From Ipomoea triloba (taxonomy: Eukaryota; Streptophyta; Magnoliopsida; Solanales; Convolvulaceae), in NCBI RefSeq assembly GCF_003576645.1, contig NC_044920.1, forward strand, positions 3,817,584 to 3,881,583: a stretch of 64,000 nt of DNA, read 5' to 3'. The notes beneath the pieces are model-generated. The model ran no database searches. It saw only the letters and a list, made by a program, of their open reading frames with translations, and was not told the origin of the DNA. Below, piece after piece: positions 33,391 through 44,284 of the stretch (within the stretch, counting starts at the first letter, position 1; every line of letters starts with the position of its first letter). The translations under genes and the position numbers were made by a program.

Positions 33391-34568
33391 GAGCCCTCCA
33401 TTCATGGTAAAGAACACACTTGAAGAATTGAAGACACCTGGAGAAGCTCTAGATTGAAGATCAAGCCAAGTTAACAAGGATTGAAGATCAAACATTCAAG
33501 AAATCAAGTCAAGCTAAAGTGGATTGAAAATCAAATATACAAGAAATCAAGTTATGGATTGACGGTCAAACAAGCTAAAGTGGATTGAAGATCAACTATT
33601 CAAGTGTTAAACCTAGTCTAAAATAGACTGAAGATCAAACTAATTCAAGACAGGAGGCCCTTCAACGAAAATTAAGCAACAAAGCCCTTCATTGAAAAAC
33701 AACCTGCATTGGCCACGAGAAATTTGGCTGAAGAACCTTCATAATGTGGCTTATTCTTCAATGAAGGGCTTTGTTGCTTAATCTTCGTTGAAGGGCCTCA
33801 GATCATGAATTGGCTTGATCTTTAGTCTACTTTAGACTAGCTTTAACATTTGAATGTTTGATATTTTAGCTTGTTTGATCGCAAATCCACTTTAGCTTGA
33901 TTTCTTGTATATTTGATCTTCAATCCACTTTAGCATGACTTGATTTCTTGAATGTTTGATCTTCAATCCTCTTTAGGTTGGCTTAATCTTCAATCCAGAG
34001 CTTTTCTAAATGTCTTCAATTCTTCAAGTGTGTTCTTTGGAATGAATGGAGGGCTCTATTTATAAGGGAAAATATGATGAGAGACTTTCGCTGAAATTCA
34101 AACTCTTCAATATTATCAATTAATATTAAGGATAATATGAATATTTATCCAAAATGTATCTAGTCATAATTGCATCCAAGTTCATGATCTTATCACATAT
34201 TTAAATTAAATAAATAATTTAATATATAAATATTTTATCACATATTTAAATTAAATAATTAATTTAAATATTTTCTTGTTGGGCCAAATATGGATCAATC
34301 CATCCTCATTATTTATTGGCTTCATTTAACAAGTCTAATTGAAATGTTTTGAGTCCATCAGTCTTCAATAAGACCAATTTAATTGGACAATTTAATCAAT
34401 CTAAATAGATCAATAATCAGCTCAATTTTATCAAAATGAAACCCAGAACATACGAATAACCATTTGCAAGCCTCAAATTTTCTGTGTCTACATATACAAC
34501 TCATTAATCAAAGATCCAACTCGTCTTACGAATTGAAACTCATGAAATGTCTCACACGAGTATTACTC

Positions 34569-34904
34569 ATAATCATTTAATAGTTTTACGTACTATTAGG
34601 AAAGATAGGTGTTTTACAAAATACAAACGATTTGCTTGTGTGGGCTGTTCTGATATATAGTACATATTTATATTTTTTAAATTTAAAACATCACATCATA
34701 CATCGTATATTCAATTTTTCATAATCTGCTGTAAAGTGTAAACTGTAATTAAATCATACATTATATTAGCATATAATATACTAATATAAGATTATGGCAT
34801 TTAAGTCAAAATTAAGATTAATTTACAAATTAAACATTATATTTTAATTAATATCTTACAGTAGAGAGTTGCACGCTGTGAGATGGAATGAAATTAAGTT
34901 GATT
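34569..34904. other. AT-rich 3' flank of the hydrolase gene
   Basis: No gene seen. It includes the probable 3' UTR and poly(A) region of the minus-strand hydrolase. Confidence 0.5.
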
Positions 34905-37900
34905 TTATTGGAGACTGTCGTTTTGAGGTTTGAAGAGGAGTGTGTCATTTGCATTCTTCTGTAGTTTTTCCAGCCTAGAATTGCCCATGGAAACCCTTTG
35001 GTCGAGCCAGCCAATGATGTCAGAAAACACGGCGTCGATGTTCTCCGGCAACTCCCCGTAGGTTAGGGAATGCCACATTCCAGGATACAATTTGAGGGTC
35101 TTGTCTGTGCTCGAAGCTTTTTCATGCAATAGTTTGCTCACCGATGGATCCGTAACTATGTCCTCCTCTCCATGTGTCACTATGAATGGCAACGTCACCT
35201 GTTTAACCACAAGTTGTTTAGGTACAATGGGGAGATTATTACATTTAATCACGTTATTTATTGGAGTTAACAATTTAGGCAAAATTGTTAAATAAACTTT
35301 TGAGCTTTATACAAAAATTAATTAGGTCCATGAACTTTTAAAAGTTGTCATTGGACACATTAAATTGTTATTTTGGTGAATTCGGGTCCAATAACCTGTT
35401 ATCCATAGATAATATCCGATAATTAAGATTCCATTTAGAGTTCTGATGATAAAATCGGTGAAAGGTTTCGATTGCCTCATTGGTCATCACTGAAAAAGAC
35501 AATTGCACCATTTTCTTCAAAAGAAGAGGGCGACGATGCCGAGGTCGCCTTTTTAAATTGATGAAGAAGGCGACACCGAGGTCGTGTTCTTAAACTGAGG
35601 AAGAAGGTGGTCGTGTTGCCTTCTTCGGAAGGAGACAACGTCGAGGTCACCTTCTTCAAATGAGGAAGAAGACGGTGATCACCTTCTTCTTCAGAGGAAG
35701 AAGGCAACATACAGTCATGCTTCTTCCTCTGAGAAACAAGGCGACCTCGGTTGCCTTCTTCAACTGAGGAAGAAGGCGGCGAGCATCAATGCATGTCCTC
35801 TTCTTCTTTAGTTGAAGAAGGCAATACCAGTCACCCTGATCTTTAGTGATGAGGCAACCGTTGACGGTCAATACTCACCGAATTTACCGTCTGAACCTAA
35901 TCGAGACCTTAATTACAGGATCTTACCGGTGGGTAACCGGTTACTTGGCCTTGATGTATCAAAGTGACAAGTTAATGTGTTGAATTGTAGCTGTTAAAAA
36001 TTTAGAAGCCTAATTTGTTTTTTGCATACAGTTCAATGGCTTATTTGACAATTTTTTCAACAATTTATTATGTTGAAAAACTCTAGATTTTTAGTTAAAA
36101 AGAGAGTTAAGAAAATACTTCATCGTTATAATTACCATCACTTATTGAATGTATGTAGTTGGTCACACTAACCACCAACAAATTAAATGTTATCGAAAAA
36201 CTAGACTGACTAGTTCGTTAGACATGTTAACACCATTAGTTTGGAATCTAATTTTTTAAAAATATATATTTAGCCTTGGTAAAACTTGTAACTGACCTCA
36301 TCAAGTCTTCTCTCCAAATCCAGGCTGACAGAGAGCAATTGGTAGCCGGTTTGCAGTCGGGGTCGGCCCTTGTAGCACAGTGGGTTGGACCTAACCTGCA
36401 TATCATCATCGGATTATATATGGCTAGAGACAAGACAATATGGGAAACCGTTGAAAAAGTACTAGGAAAAATATGGATTTGATTCTTATATTATGATGTG
36501 TAAGGCTTTGTTTATTAATACTTTTTTTTTTAAAAAAACTACAAAATGGATTATATATATCATCATATTTATAATTTACTTACTACTCCGTATTTTTTTG
36601 CATCCATACAACTCCGGCCCATTTCTAAAATACAACAACAATAACAAAGTTAAAGTGGGTCCACTCTACCACATTTGACTATGTAAAGTTTGAATTATGT
36701 CAAATTAATTTGCAAGCTTGCATTTGTTGAAAGCTTGAGAATCCACTTAGCATTTTATAAAATTAAAGCCAAAATTCCAACTCCATATCATCTTGCAATG
36801 GGAGGGAATGAAGGATGACGTGTATAAACATATAGTATAACAAGAAGAAATGAGAAACAATTTTTTAAAAAGTACTAAATAGGCTTATAGATTCTCCAAC
36901 TATTGATGGAAAAACAATTAGGCTCTCAAATTTTAAAAAATTCCAATTAAACTCTCAAACTTTAAAAATTTTCGATTAAATACTCAAACTCAATAAAATA
37001 CTACAACTAGGCCCTTTTTACTATTGTTTGCATGTTAATTTCATTACTTGCTAGATTATACCACATTTGATTCATATTGTGTATTTGACAGTACATTATA
37101 ACTACATTTAATATTACTTCGTATATTAAAATTTTAAATAATATTTTATTTCCTTTCGGCTCTAATAGTCACTACCCCACTATCGTCACAACACTCGTTG
37201 CCTACTGCTGGCTGCCGGTGGCACCAAGCATTGCAACTTTGCTATTTGAAGAAGGCAATGTGTCCACGCTCTTCAAATTAAAGAAAGTGGCATCATTGAA
37301 AATTTTTCCTCTCGCCAAAAAAGTGTTAGCTCCATAGCTTAGAAATGTTTGATTGCATGATTTTTATTTGTTTGATCGAAAGGTTAATTACATAATTTTT
37401 AGTTAGTGATCTAATTACATTTTCATTGTTGATTCATTTAATTTTTTTGCGACAAAATTAATTAATAGCTGGTAAATACAAATAAAATTGATATTGATAT
37501 TTTATCTAAAAGTACTAAAATCTTAAAAGCAAACTCATTAATTTAATTTAGTTTAGTTTAATTTAGGTTTTTTTTTTTGGCAAGTATGAAAAGGAAAGAG
37601 AAAATGGGAGGGTAGAAAAAAAATACAAATATTAAATCTTCTTTTCATGTGCCCAGCTGGCGCGGCGCTATGCCTTCCGTGCAGTAAATTTTCTCTTATT
37701 TTCTAAAATAGTAAGTCTCATCACAAAAAGCTAAATAGCAAGAAAAAAAAACTCCCAAAAAATCTACTATCCCGTTTGTTCAAACACAACTCCATGATTT
37801 TTTTTCTCCTAAAAAAATCTAAGTCAAGTTTCAAAAAAAAAAAAAAAATCTAAGTCAAGTGGTCTGTATTGTTTTGTTCCACTTTTTCCCCATTCTCTAA

Positions 37901-40900
37901 TGATTTGATTGGTGTTTCGACTAATTGGACGACTTGGTCAGTAGGATTGACCAGTGGAGTCGTTACCACGTTTTGGACTACCTTATAAATTGTTTTATGT
38001 CGTTAGCATATTCTAAGGTTTTTTTTTTAGATAATGAAGAAAATATGTAAATATTATCTAAGAGTGTATATTAGATAAATCTCGTTGCGACCCTAGTCGG
38101 TAAAGAACCATAAGAATATAATATAATCTAAATTGTCTATAACTGACTGATTCAAACAAAAAAAAAAATGTTAATAGGCCGTTTCGATTGAAATCAAAAT
38201 TAAAATTTTGTAACTATAAAATTAACAGTCTTATCAACTTGGTTGGTGTTGCGCTACATATTCTAAAATATTTTCTATGTGGATTTCCGTCAAAATTTGG
38301 CGTTGGGCATTATTGACTTGGCAATCAAGAAAATAATAATTGTGTTTTTAAAAAAAATGTAAATAAACATTATTTAATTACCTCTTTCCTTATTGCTGGG
38401 TCCCTGAAGGCAGCATCAATGATATCTTGAGTTGGAATGATCTTCCAAGTGGGAATGATTTTGCTACACTTTTTCAAAACGCTCAACACTATTGCTGGTG
38501 GCTTCATTTCCTCTGCAATCTGCAAGTGGGAGTGGGACAACCACATCATTTTTCATCAAATAATTTGAAAAGTATAATTTCACATATAATATCTATAATA
38601 AGTATATTAATTTTAATTCAAATTAGTATTAAATTTTCTACAATAAATATTACAATTTCTTTCATAAATAACAATTTTTATCATTAGTAACAATCATTTT
38701 ACCCTAAATAGTATCACAATGTTCACATATAAATATTATAATATCTATTATAAGTAACAGTTTATTTATTTCAAATTTGGTATTAAAATTTCTGTAATAA
38801 GTATTATGGTTTCCATAATAAGTAACAAACAACTATTCTAAATTTGACTTGTTTCAAGGATTAAGATCCGTGAGATGACCTCATCACACAAGTGTGATTG
38901 ATCTTTTTTATTGTGAGTGTTTAATACTCCGCATATGGAAAACACTTTATTCCCCTCCTAAAATTCCTCTTGACATGGCTTATAATCATTGGGTGTCATG
39001 AATTGATTGACCTTACTTACTTTTTATCGAAGACTAAATCATCGATGAAACAATATACTCTTATATATTTCTCATAAAGGGTATTATAAATATGGTTGAT
39101 TAAGGAATGATAACGTGTAGGAGTAGTGCACACACCTTGCACATTGGTGCCACAAGGACAGCACCATCCCAAAAATGAGGCATTTTTCTATGTAAGAGAA
39201 GAGCCATAGCTCCTCCCATTGATTCTCCCAACAATATCCTCATCCTTTTCACATTTTCTTGCCTCTCTGCAACATCTCATCACAAAAATAATAATTCAGA
39301 AGATTATTATTTATTTATATATTTCGACTCATTGACAGCTAATAATATATATGTGCGCCCACATGATCATAACACAAATACAATGTCACATTGTCATAAC
39401 ATAGTACAATCATGATTTTGTTTGATAATTAGCTATTCTTGATTAGCAAGGAATACTGAGATGTTTTGCAATCAGCTGATAGCTCATAGGTAAGGGTCAC
39501 ACTTGTGTGAGACCGTCTCACGGATCCTTATTCGTGAGATGGGACGGGTCGGATCAAAGCATCATGCAAATGTCATACTTATATGTGCAAATGTCATACT
39601 TATATGCTCAAATATAACACTAATCAAGAATACAATTTTTGTTACTTATAAGAGAAAAAGTAATACATTTTTCATAATAAGTAATATTGACAAGTATCCC
39701 TTACTTATAAGGGCAAATATAATACTTTTGAGGAAAAATGTAATACTTTTAAATCGAAATGTAAAAGTATTGTATTTTCCCTTAAAAGTACTACATTTAC
39801 CCTTATAAGTAACAAAAATTTTATTCCTAATTAGTATTACATTTGAGCATATAAATATGACATTTGTGCATATAAGTGTTACATTTGCATATTGACGCGA
39901 CCCGACCCGTCTCATGGTGGGACGGTCTCACACAAGTTTTTGCCCATAGGTAATAGTTGTTTGTGTTAACTGTTTTGACCAACTGATAGTATTATGTGAT
40001 TAGATAAATGTGTTTCATAAATTAGTTGTTTACTCTTAACTAATTATATGTAAAATGACCTATTAAAAGTAAAATCATAAGCATAATGCGCTATTCACTT
40101 AACTATTAAATTAACTTCACAAATTATTATTATTGTTGTTGTTGTTGTTGTGTTGTTATTAATAATCTAATTTTAACCATTATTTTTTGTTTTATTATTA
40201 ATAATGTTTATTATAAATTTATAATTGTTTAAAAAATACCAATATTGAAAATATATATTCAAACAAAAATAGAATAAACATAAGTTTTTACTAATACTTC
40301 ACACATAACGGTTAACACAATTATATATATAGATCAAGTGTAAAGAGACATGCAGGATAAAACTGTACAGATCAACGACTCTAAAAAAATTACACTTTTA
40401 ATCTATAAAAATGTGCATTTGACGGCACAAAAACGTGCACTCAAAGGCATAAATATGTGCATTCGAAGGGCAAAATTGTGCACGGTCCCAAAAGACACAA
40501 ATTATGCACTCAAAGACATAAAAATGCTAAAAGACCAAAATTATACACTCAAAAGCATTAAAATATGCACTCAAAAAGAAAAAAAAATGAATAATTAAAG
40601 AATCTTTTCATTACCACATATATTGGAGTAGTGTTGAGAGCAATCAGTGACAACAGCATCAAAGCTGGGGACGAATCCCTGAAGGCCTTCTGACTTCCCG
40701 TGCCCTTCATAGTCCATTCCGTACACTGCGTACCCTGCTTTAATCAGCCTCCTTGCTGTACCTGCAACGTGCACTTTCTACTATGTATACGTGCACTGCT
40801 CAAAAATACCTACATACGTATGTATCGGAAAAAAATACGTATATGTTGTCAATTAAGGATCGGAGTAGATGGGTGGACCTTTCATGGAAACACTGCACTC

Positions 40901-41119
40901 CATGGCGTATCCATGGCAGAGAAAGATCAAAGCCTTTGGCTCGCAGCTTGTCGGCACCCATCTGCACGTGAAAAGCTTCATTCCTCGTGAATTCCTCACC
41001 AATTCCTGGGTGGATTTAACCTTAATGTTTTCAACTTCTGATCAATGTTTAATAATATAATAATCCCAGAATACAAATACTGTATTTTTGGGATGTATTG
41101 TGTGTGCGTTCAATAATTA

Positions 41120-41176
<57 letters not shown>

Positions 41177-41360
41177 TTATAGGAGAAGTGATGATGAACT
41201 ACCTCTTCATATATGATACTGCTGGTTTCATCTTCAGAAATAGCCTGTAGAAAATATGATCAAAAAAGAGAGCAAAAGATGGTGAGTGAGTGGGGGTGGG
41301 GAAAAAAGATGAGGAAGTGTAAATTAATTCATTTGGGCTGATCATGAAAACATGTACCAT
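34905..41360 (-). CDS. Monoacylglycerol lipase / caffeoylshikimate esterase family hydrolase
   Basis: Eight coding exons on the minus strand: 41358-41360 (ATG only), 41203-41244, 40879-41005, 40615-40761, 39136-39266, 38382-38519, 36297-36395 and 34905-35198. All junctions are GT/AG, phases agree, and the total of 981 nt gives 326 aa. The fold is an alpha/beta hydrolase: an oxyanion-side HGYAMECS (46-53), GMDYEGHGKSEG (72-83), nucleophile elbow GESMGG with Ser122, HGEEDIVTDP with Asp242, and PGMWHSL with His272. The cap region has EEMKPP and NPLCYKGRPRL. Plant members hydrolyse monoacylglycerols or lysophospholipids, and CSE cleaves caffeoylshikimate in lignin synthesis; I cannot assign the substrate. 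The usual HGYGMECS has Ala for Gly here. Introns are large and hold Mutator-like elements (35278-36058, 39494-39944). Confidence 0.93.
35278..36058. mobile_element. Long-TIR Mutator-like element in an intron of the hydrolase gene
   Basis: Ends 'ggcaaaattgttaaataaac' and, inverted, 'gaaaaaattgtcaaataagc', with pairing over 50 bp or more. The 9-bp AACAATTTA flanks both sides (35269-35277 and 36059-36067). The core (35470-35870) is a degenerate repeat of 'gaagaaggcgac' and its complement. It lies in the last intron (35199-36296). Confidence 0.85.
36400..38380. other. Large intron of the hydrolase gene
   Basis: The intron between exons 38382-38519 and 36297-36395 (36396-38381). It is AT-rich with 'caattaggctctcaaa' / 'caattaaactctcaaac' phrases near 36910-36990 that look like one arm of a long-TIR element. 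A partner arm is not convincing. No other coding sequence. Confidence 0.55.
39494..39944. mobile_element. Mutator-like MITE (451 bp) in an intron of the hydrolase gene
   Basis: Ends 'gggtcacacttgtgtgagac' and, inverted, 'ggcaaaaacttgtgtgagac', continuing CGTCTCACGGATC / CGTCCCACC. The 9-bp CATAGGTAA flanks both sides (39485-39493 and 39945-39953). The interior is a near-palindrome of 'taagtaatac' and 'aaatgtaatact' phrases. The outer 20 bp match the outer end of the foldback at 32158, so they share a TIR family. A partial TIR also lies near 38880-38900. Confidence 0.88.
40395..40585. repeat. Minisatellite, ~24-bp unit, intronic
   Basis: About eight degenerate copies of 'gtgcactcaaaggcataaaa' between hydrolase exons 40615 and 39266, close to the splice donor. 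Confidence 0.75.
41126..41170. repeat. (GA)n microsatellite
   Basis: About 22 GA units in the second intron of the hydrolase gene. Confidence 0.95.
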
Positions 41361-41483
41361 GAGAATTGAAGGGTGTGTACTCTGTGTAGACACTGAGATT
41401 TCAAGAGATTTAAGATTGTGTGAGAGAGAGAGGGGGCTGGGTGGGGGAGAGAGACATACAATGGTTTGAGACTTTGATTGTGT

Positions 41484-41491
41484 TTATATAT
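41484..41491 (-). promoter_or_regulatory. TATA box of the hydrolase gene
   Basis: TATATAAA on the minus strand, about 125 bp upstream of the ATG at 41360. A CT-rich leader (complement of the GAGAGAG run at 41421-41455) follows, as expected for a 5' UTR. Confidence 0.65.
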
Positions 41492-41513
41492 ACATTCGAG
41501 AACTAATCCTTAA

Positions 41514-41699
41514 GGGCTCGTTTGGTTCGCGGAAAATATTTGAAGGGAAGTGGAAGTGAAATTCCGTGGAAAAGTAGTTATCAGGAAGATAAATTTTGTT
41601 GTTTGGTTGGTGGAAAAGAAGTTGCTGGGAAAATAAATTCTGTTGTTTGGTTAGGTTTAGAATGGTAAGGAATAATGTGTATAAAGACCTAAATGCCCC

Positions 41700-41754
<55 letters not shown>

Positions 41755-41770
41755 ACTAAACCCATAAACC

Positions 41771-41804
<34 letters not shown>

Positions 41805-42439
41805 GCCTACCAAAGTCCAAAGTGATGACCCATTTGCCATTTGTAACCCATCAGCCCAAAGTCCCAAACCCATTGCATTTAACCCTACTCATTGTTGACT
41901 ACTGCAAAGTGCAAAAGCAGTTGAAGAAATTGGGAGAAGAAAAGCAATCGAAGAAGCCAAGCTAGAGAGGAGAAGGAAATGGGAGGATCGAAGAGCTCAA
42001 AGAAGAAGGCAACCTTGACTCAGGTTGGTTATTTTTTTCATCCATGTTTGTTTTATCCTCTCTTTAATTTGCGAAATAGATGAGAAGCGGAGGCGGCGGC
42101 GCAGGAAGTGAACTCGTGGCAGCGCAGGAAGTGAACTTGCGGCGGCAGAGGATGAGGCAGCGAGCGGAGGTCCATCAGCGAGAAGAATCAAAAGAAAGGG
42201 GTGAGGAAGAAGAAAACAACAAGGGTAAAATGGTCTTGACAAAGGAACTTTTCTTCCCAACAGAACCGGAAAACAAAATCCTAGGGTGTAGTTCGGATTT
42301 TATTTTCCTCAAAAATGAGGAATTGAAGTTCCAACGGAAAACAAATTCCGGTGAACCAAACAAGGGGAAAGAGCAATTTCGAAACCCACTTCCCGTGGAA
42401 GTGCACTTCCTTCCTACTTCCTGCGAACCAAACATGGCC
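41514..42439. mobile_element. Harbinger/Tourist-like element (926 bp)
   Basis: Ends 'gggctcgtttggttcgcgga' and, inverted, 'ggccatgtttggttcgcagg', flanked by TAA on both sides (41511-41513 and 42440-42442). It inserted about 20 bp upstream of the hydrolase TATA box. It includes (ATT)n tracts and a GC-richer core (41930-42220) with a short frame beginning MGGSKSSKKKATLTQ ahead of a GT donor, which may be a captured exon of unknown origin. No transposase. Confidence 0.85.
41699..41803. repeat. (ATT)n microsatellite, two tracts
   Basis: Tracts at 41699-41752 and 41772-41803 inside the Harbinger-like element. Confidence 0.95.
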
Positions 42440-42459
42440 TAAAAGAATTTTTGTTTGGG

Positions 42460-43145
42460 GTACTACTTTATTACAATTTACAAGGTAGTATAGACTTGTG
42501 ACCTCTCATGTCAGACTTGTAGGCCTATAAGCTAGGCCTTAAACATATACTCACTCGGCAGGCCAACACAACCGATCGACTCAATAAAATGTAAAAAATA
42601 AATAAATAGAGGTAAGAGTAGACACAATAATTTTAACGTGCAAACCGAAATGTGAAAACCAAGAGCCTTTTTGGGCTGTGCCAAGCCAAAATTTCACTAC
42701 TTGTATAAGGATTTTGTACATATAATATGGACTCGTGAGCTCTTCTCTATAGTGAAAATGTTTCTCTCGTGAAAGAATGGAGCCCCCCTTATTGCTCTTG
42801 TTTTCTGACCCCTCTTATAGTAGCAGGGAAAAAACATGGAAATTAATGGGTTTTAAGGGGTGAATAAATGGGAAAATAAATAGGTAATCAATAGGTTTTA
42901 TGGATAATAAAGGGATAATAATTGGATAATAAATGCTCAATAATTGCGTAATAAATTGTAGGTTATGGAAGAATAGCTGAGGAGTCAACTGGTCACGTCC
43001 CGATTGCTTACTACCGAGTCCGAGTGTCACGCAAGATGCTTGCTAGGTAGTATCGACTGAGTGCCTGTGCTGGGTATCTATCACAAGTCCCTCACTTTTC
43101 GATCTATGTCTCGCAAAGTATGGCGCAGGAAAATACATTGTCTCG
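42460..43145. mobile_element. LTR-retrotransposon-like remnant
   Basis: 'cacaataattttaacgtgca' followed by 'aatgtgaaaacc' resembles the 'TTTAACGTGGAAAACC' phrase of plant copia LTRs. 42835-42960 carries an AT-rich 'ggataataaa' repeat. No coding region, primer-binding site or paired LTR was found. It runs into the tandem arrays at 43150, which may belong to the same element. Confidence 0.35.
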
Positions 43146-43149
43146 TCTC

Positions 43150-44130
43150 AAAATCAACTTCCAGATCAAAATTTGTTGACTCCTTTTACAGGGAGGCACA
43201 GTTGACCGAGTGCCGACTCCTTTCTCAAGACTCCAACCAACCCAACCGACTACCGCCTTATGACTTCGCACCTTTTACACACTCATTTTTCAAGGAACCA
43301 CGGTTGACCGAGTGCCGACTCCTTTTCCATGACTTTGGCCAACCTAACCGACTACCGCCTTATGACTTCGCACCTTTTACACACTTCTTTTTCAAGGAGC
43401 CACGGTTGACCGAGTGACGACTCCTTTTCCATACTCCTCTTTCAAGGAGGCATGGTTGACCGAGTATCGACTCCTTTTTCAGGACTCCGACCTACCCAAC
43501 CGACCGTCACCTTATGACTTCTCGGCTTTTGCACACTTGACACTCCTTTTGCAAGGAGGCACGGTTGACTGAGTTCCGACACTTGTTTCAAGACTCTGGC
43601 TAACCCAACCGACTACCACCTTATGACTTCACACCTTTTACACACTCATTTTTCAATGAGGTACGGTTGACCGAGTGCCGACTCCTTTTCCACGACTCTG
43701 GTGGCCAACCCAACTGACTACCGCCTTATGACATTGCACCTTTTACACACTCCTTTTTCAAGGAGGCACGGTTGACCGATCGAGTGCCGACATCTTTTCC
43801 AGGACACCGGCCAACCCAACCGATTACCGCCTTATGACTTCACACCTTTTACACACTCCTTTTTCAAGGAAACACGGATGACCGAGTGCCGACTCCTTTT
43901 TCAGGACTTCGGCCAACTCAATCGACTACCGCCTTATGACTTCACACCTTCTACACACTCCTTTTTTCAAGGAGACACGGTTGACCGAGTGCTGACTCCT
44001 TTTCCAGGACTCCGGCCAATCAAACTAACCACCACCTTATGACTTCATATTTTCCATACTCCTTTTTCAAGGAGGCACGGTTGACCGAGTGCTGACTTCT
44101 TTTTCAGGACTTCGGCCAATCCAACCGAGC
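43150..44130. repeat. Tandem array A, ~102-bp unit, about 9-10 copies
   Basis: The anchor 'gttgaccgagtgccgactcc' starts at 43201, 43303, 43405, 43455 (a half unit), 43564, 43666, 43771, 43877, 43980 and 44080. Typical unit order: anchor, 'ccaacccaaccgactaccgc', 'cttatgacttcgcacctttt', 'acacactcctttttcaagga'. Copies differ by about 5-15%. The 118-aa open frame at 43061 is a translation of the repeat, not a gene. The GC content stands out from the surroundings. Confidence 0.92.
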
Positions 44131-44284
44131 TCCTTAGTCTCTAAAGAGATCGATTAATACAAGTGGTTTCCTACTTCGCCTACCTATCTCGGTCCTTCTT
44201 CTTTGGTCGCTCGATTGATGTTTCGAGTAACCACATATTACTCATCGGAGGTTTCTTAGGCTTTTGAATCAATCTCATGCTCAT

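Larger units (their letters stand above)
32158..34568. mobile_element. Large foldback (long-TIR Mutator-like) element, 2.4 kb
   Basis: Two arms of about 700-800 bp are inverted copies nearly to the middle, with a spacer of about 70 bp near 33700-33765. Outer ends: 'ggcaaaaatttgtgtgagac' left and, inverted, 'gagtaatactcgtgtgagac' right. Candidate 9-bp target duplications ATAATCTTT (32149-32157) and ATAATCATT (34569-34577) match at 8 of 9. The left arm is interrupted by a second element (32537-33233). Each arm holds a TATAAATA box followed by 'gagccctccatt' (33383-33390 on +, 34057-34064 on -), pointing at each other. The inner arms contain 'gattgaagatcaa' repeats at ~40-bp spacing. No protein is encoded. 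Confidence 0.8.

Noticed and set aside
36870..37450. Possible long-TIR element in the hydrolase intron
   Set aside because: The two outer sequences share only AT-rich phrases; inverted pairing was not convincing.
38427..38687. 86-codon plus frame
   Set aside because: Antisense to hydrolase exon 38382-38519; the minus strand matches the family and splices in phase.
41199..41393. 64-codon minus frame beginning MSTQSTHPSI
   Set aside because: It reads the hydrolase leader and first introns unspliced; the splice ATG|GCT...GAAGAG gives the family N-terminus instead.
43061..43417. 118-codon plus frame in the tandem array
   Set aside because: Repeats with the array period (RLTECRLL every unit); it is array sequence, not a selected protein.
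43150..44130. Possible CRISPR-like or regulatory direct-repeat array
   Set aside because: The entire ~102-bp unit is repeated without unique spacers; it is a tandem repeat in plant nuclear DNA.
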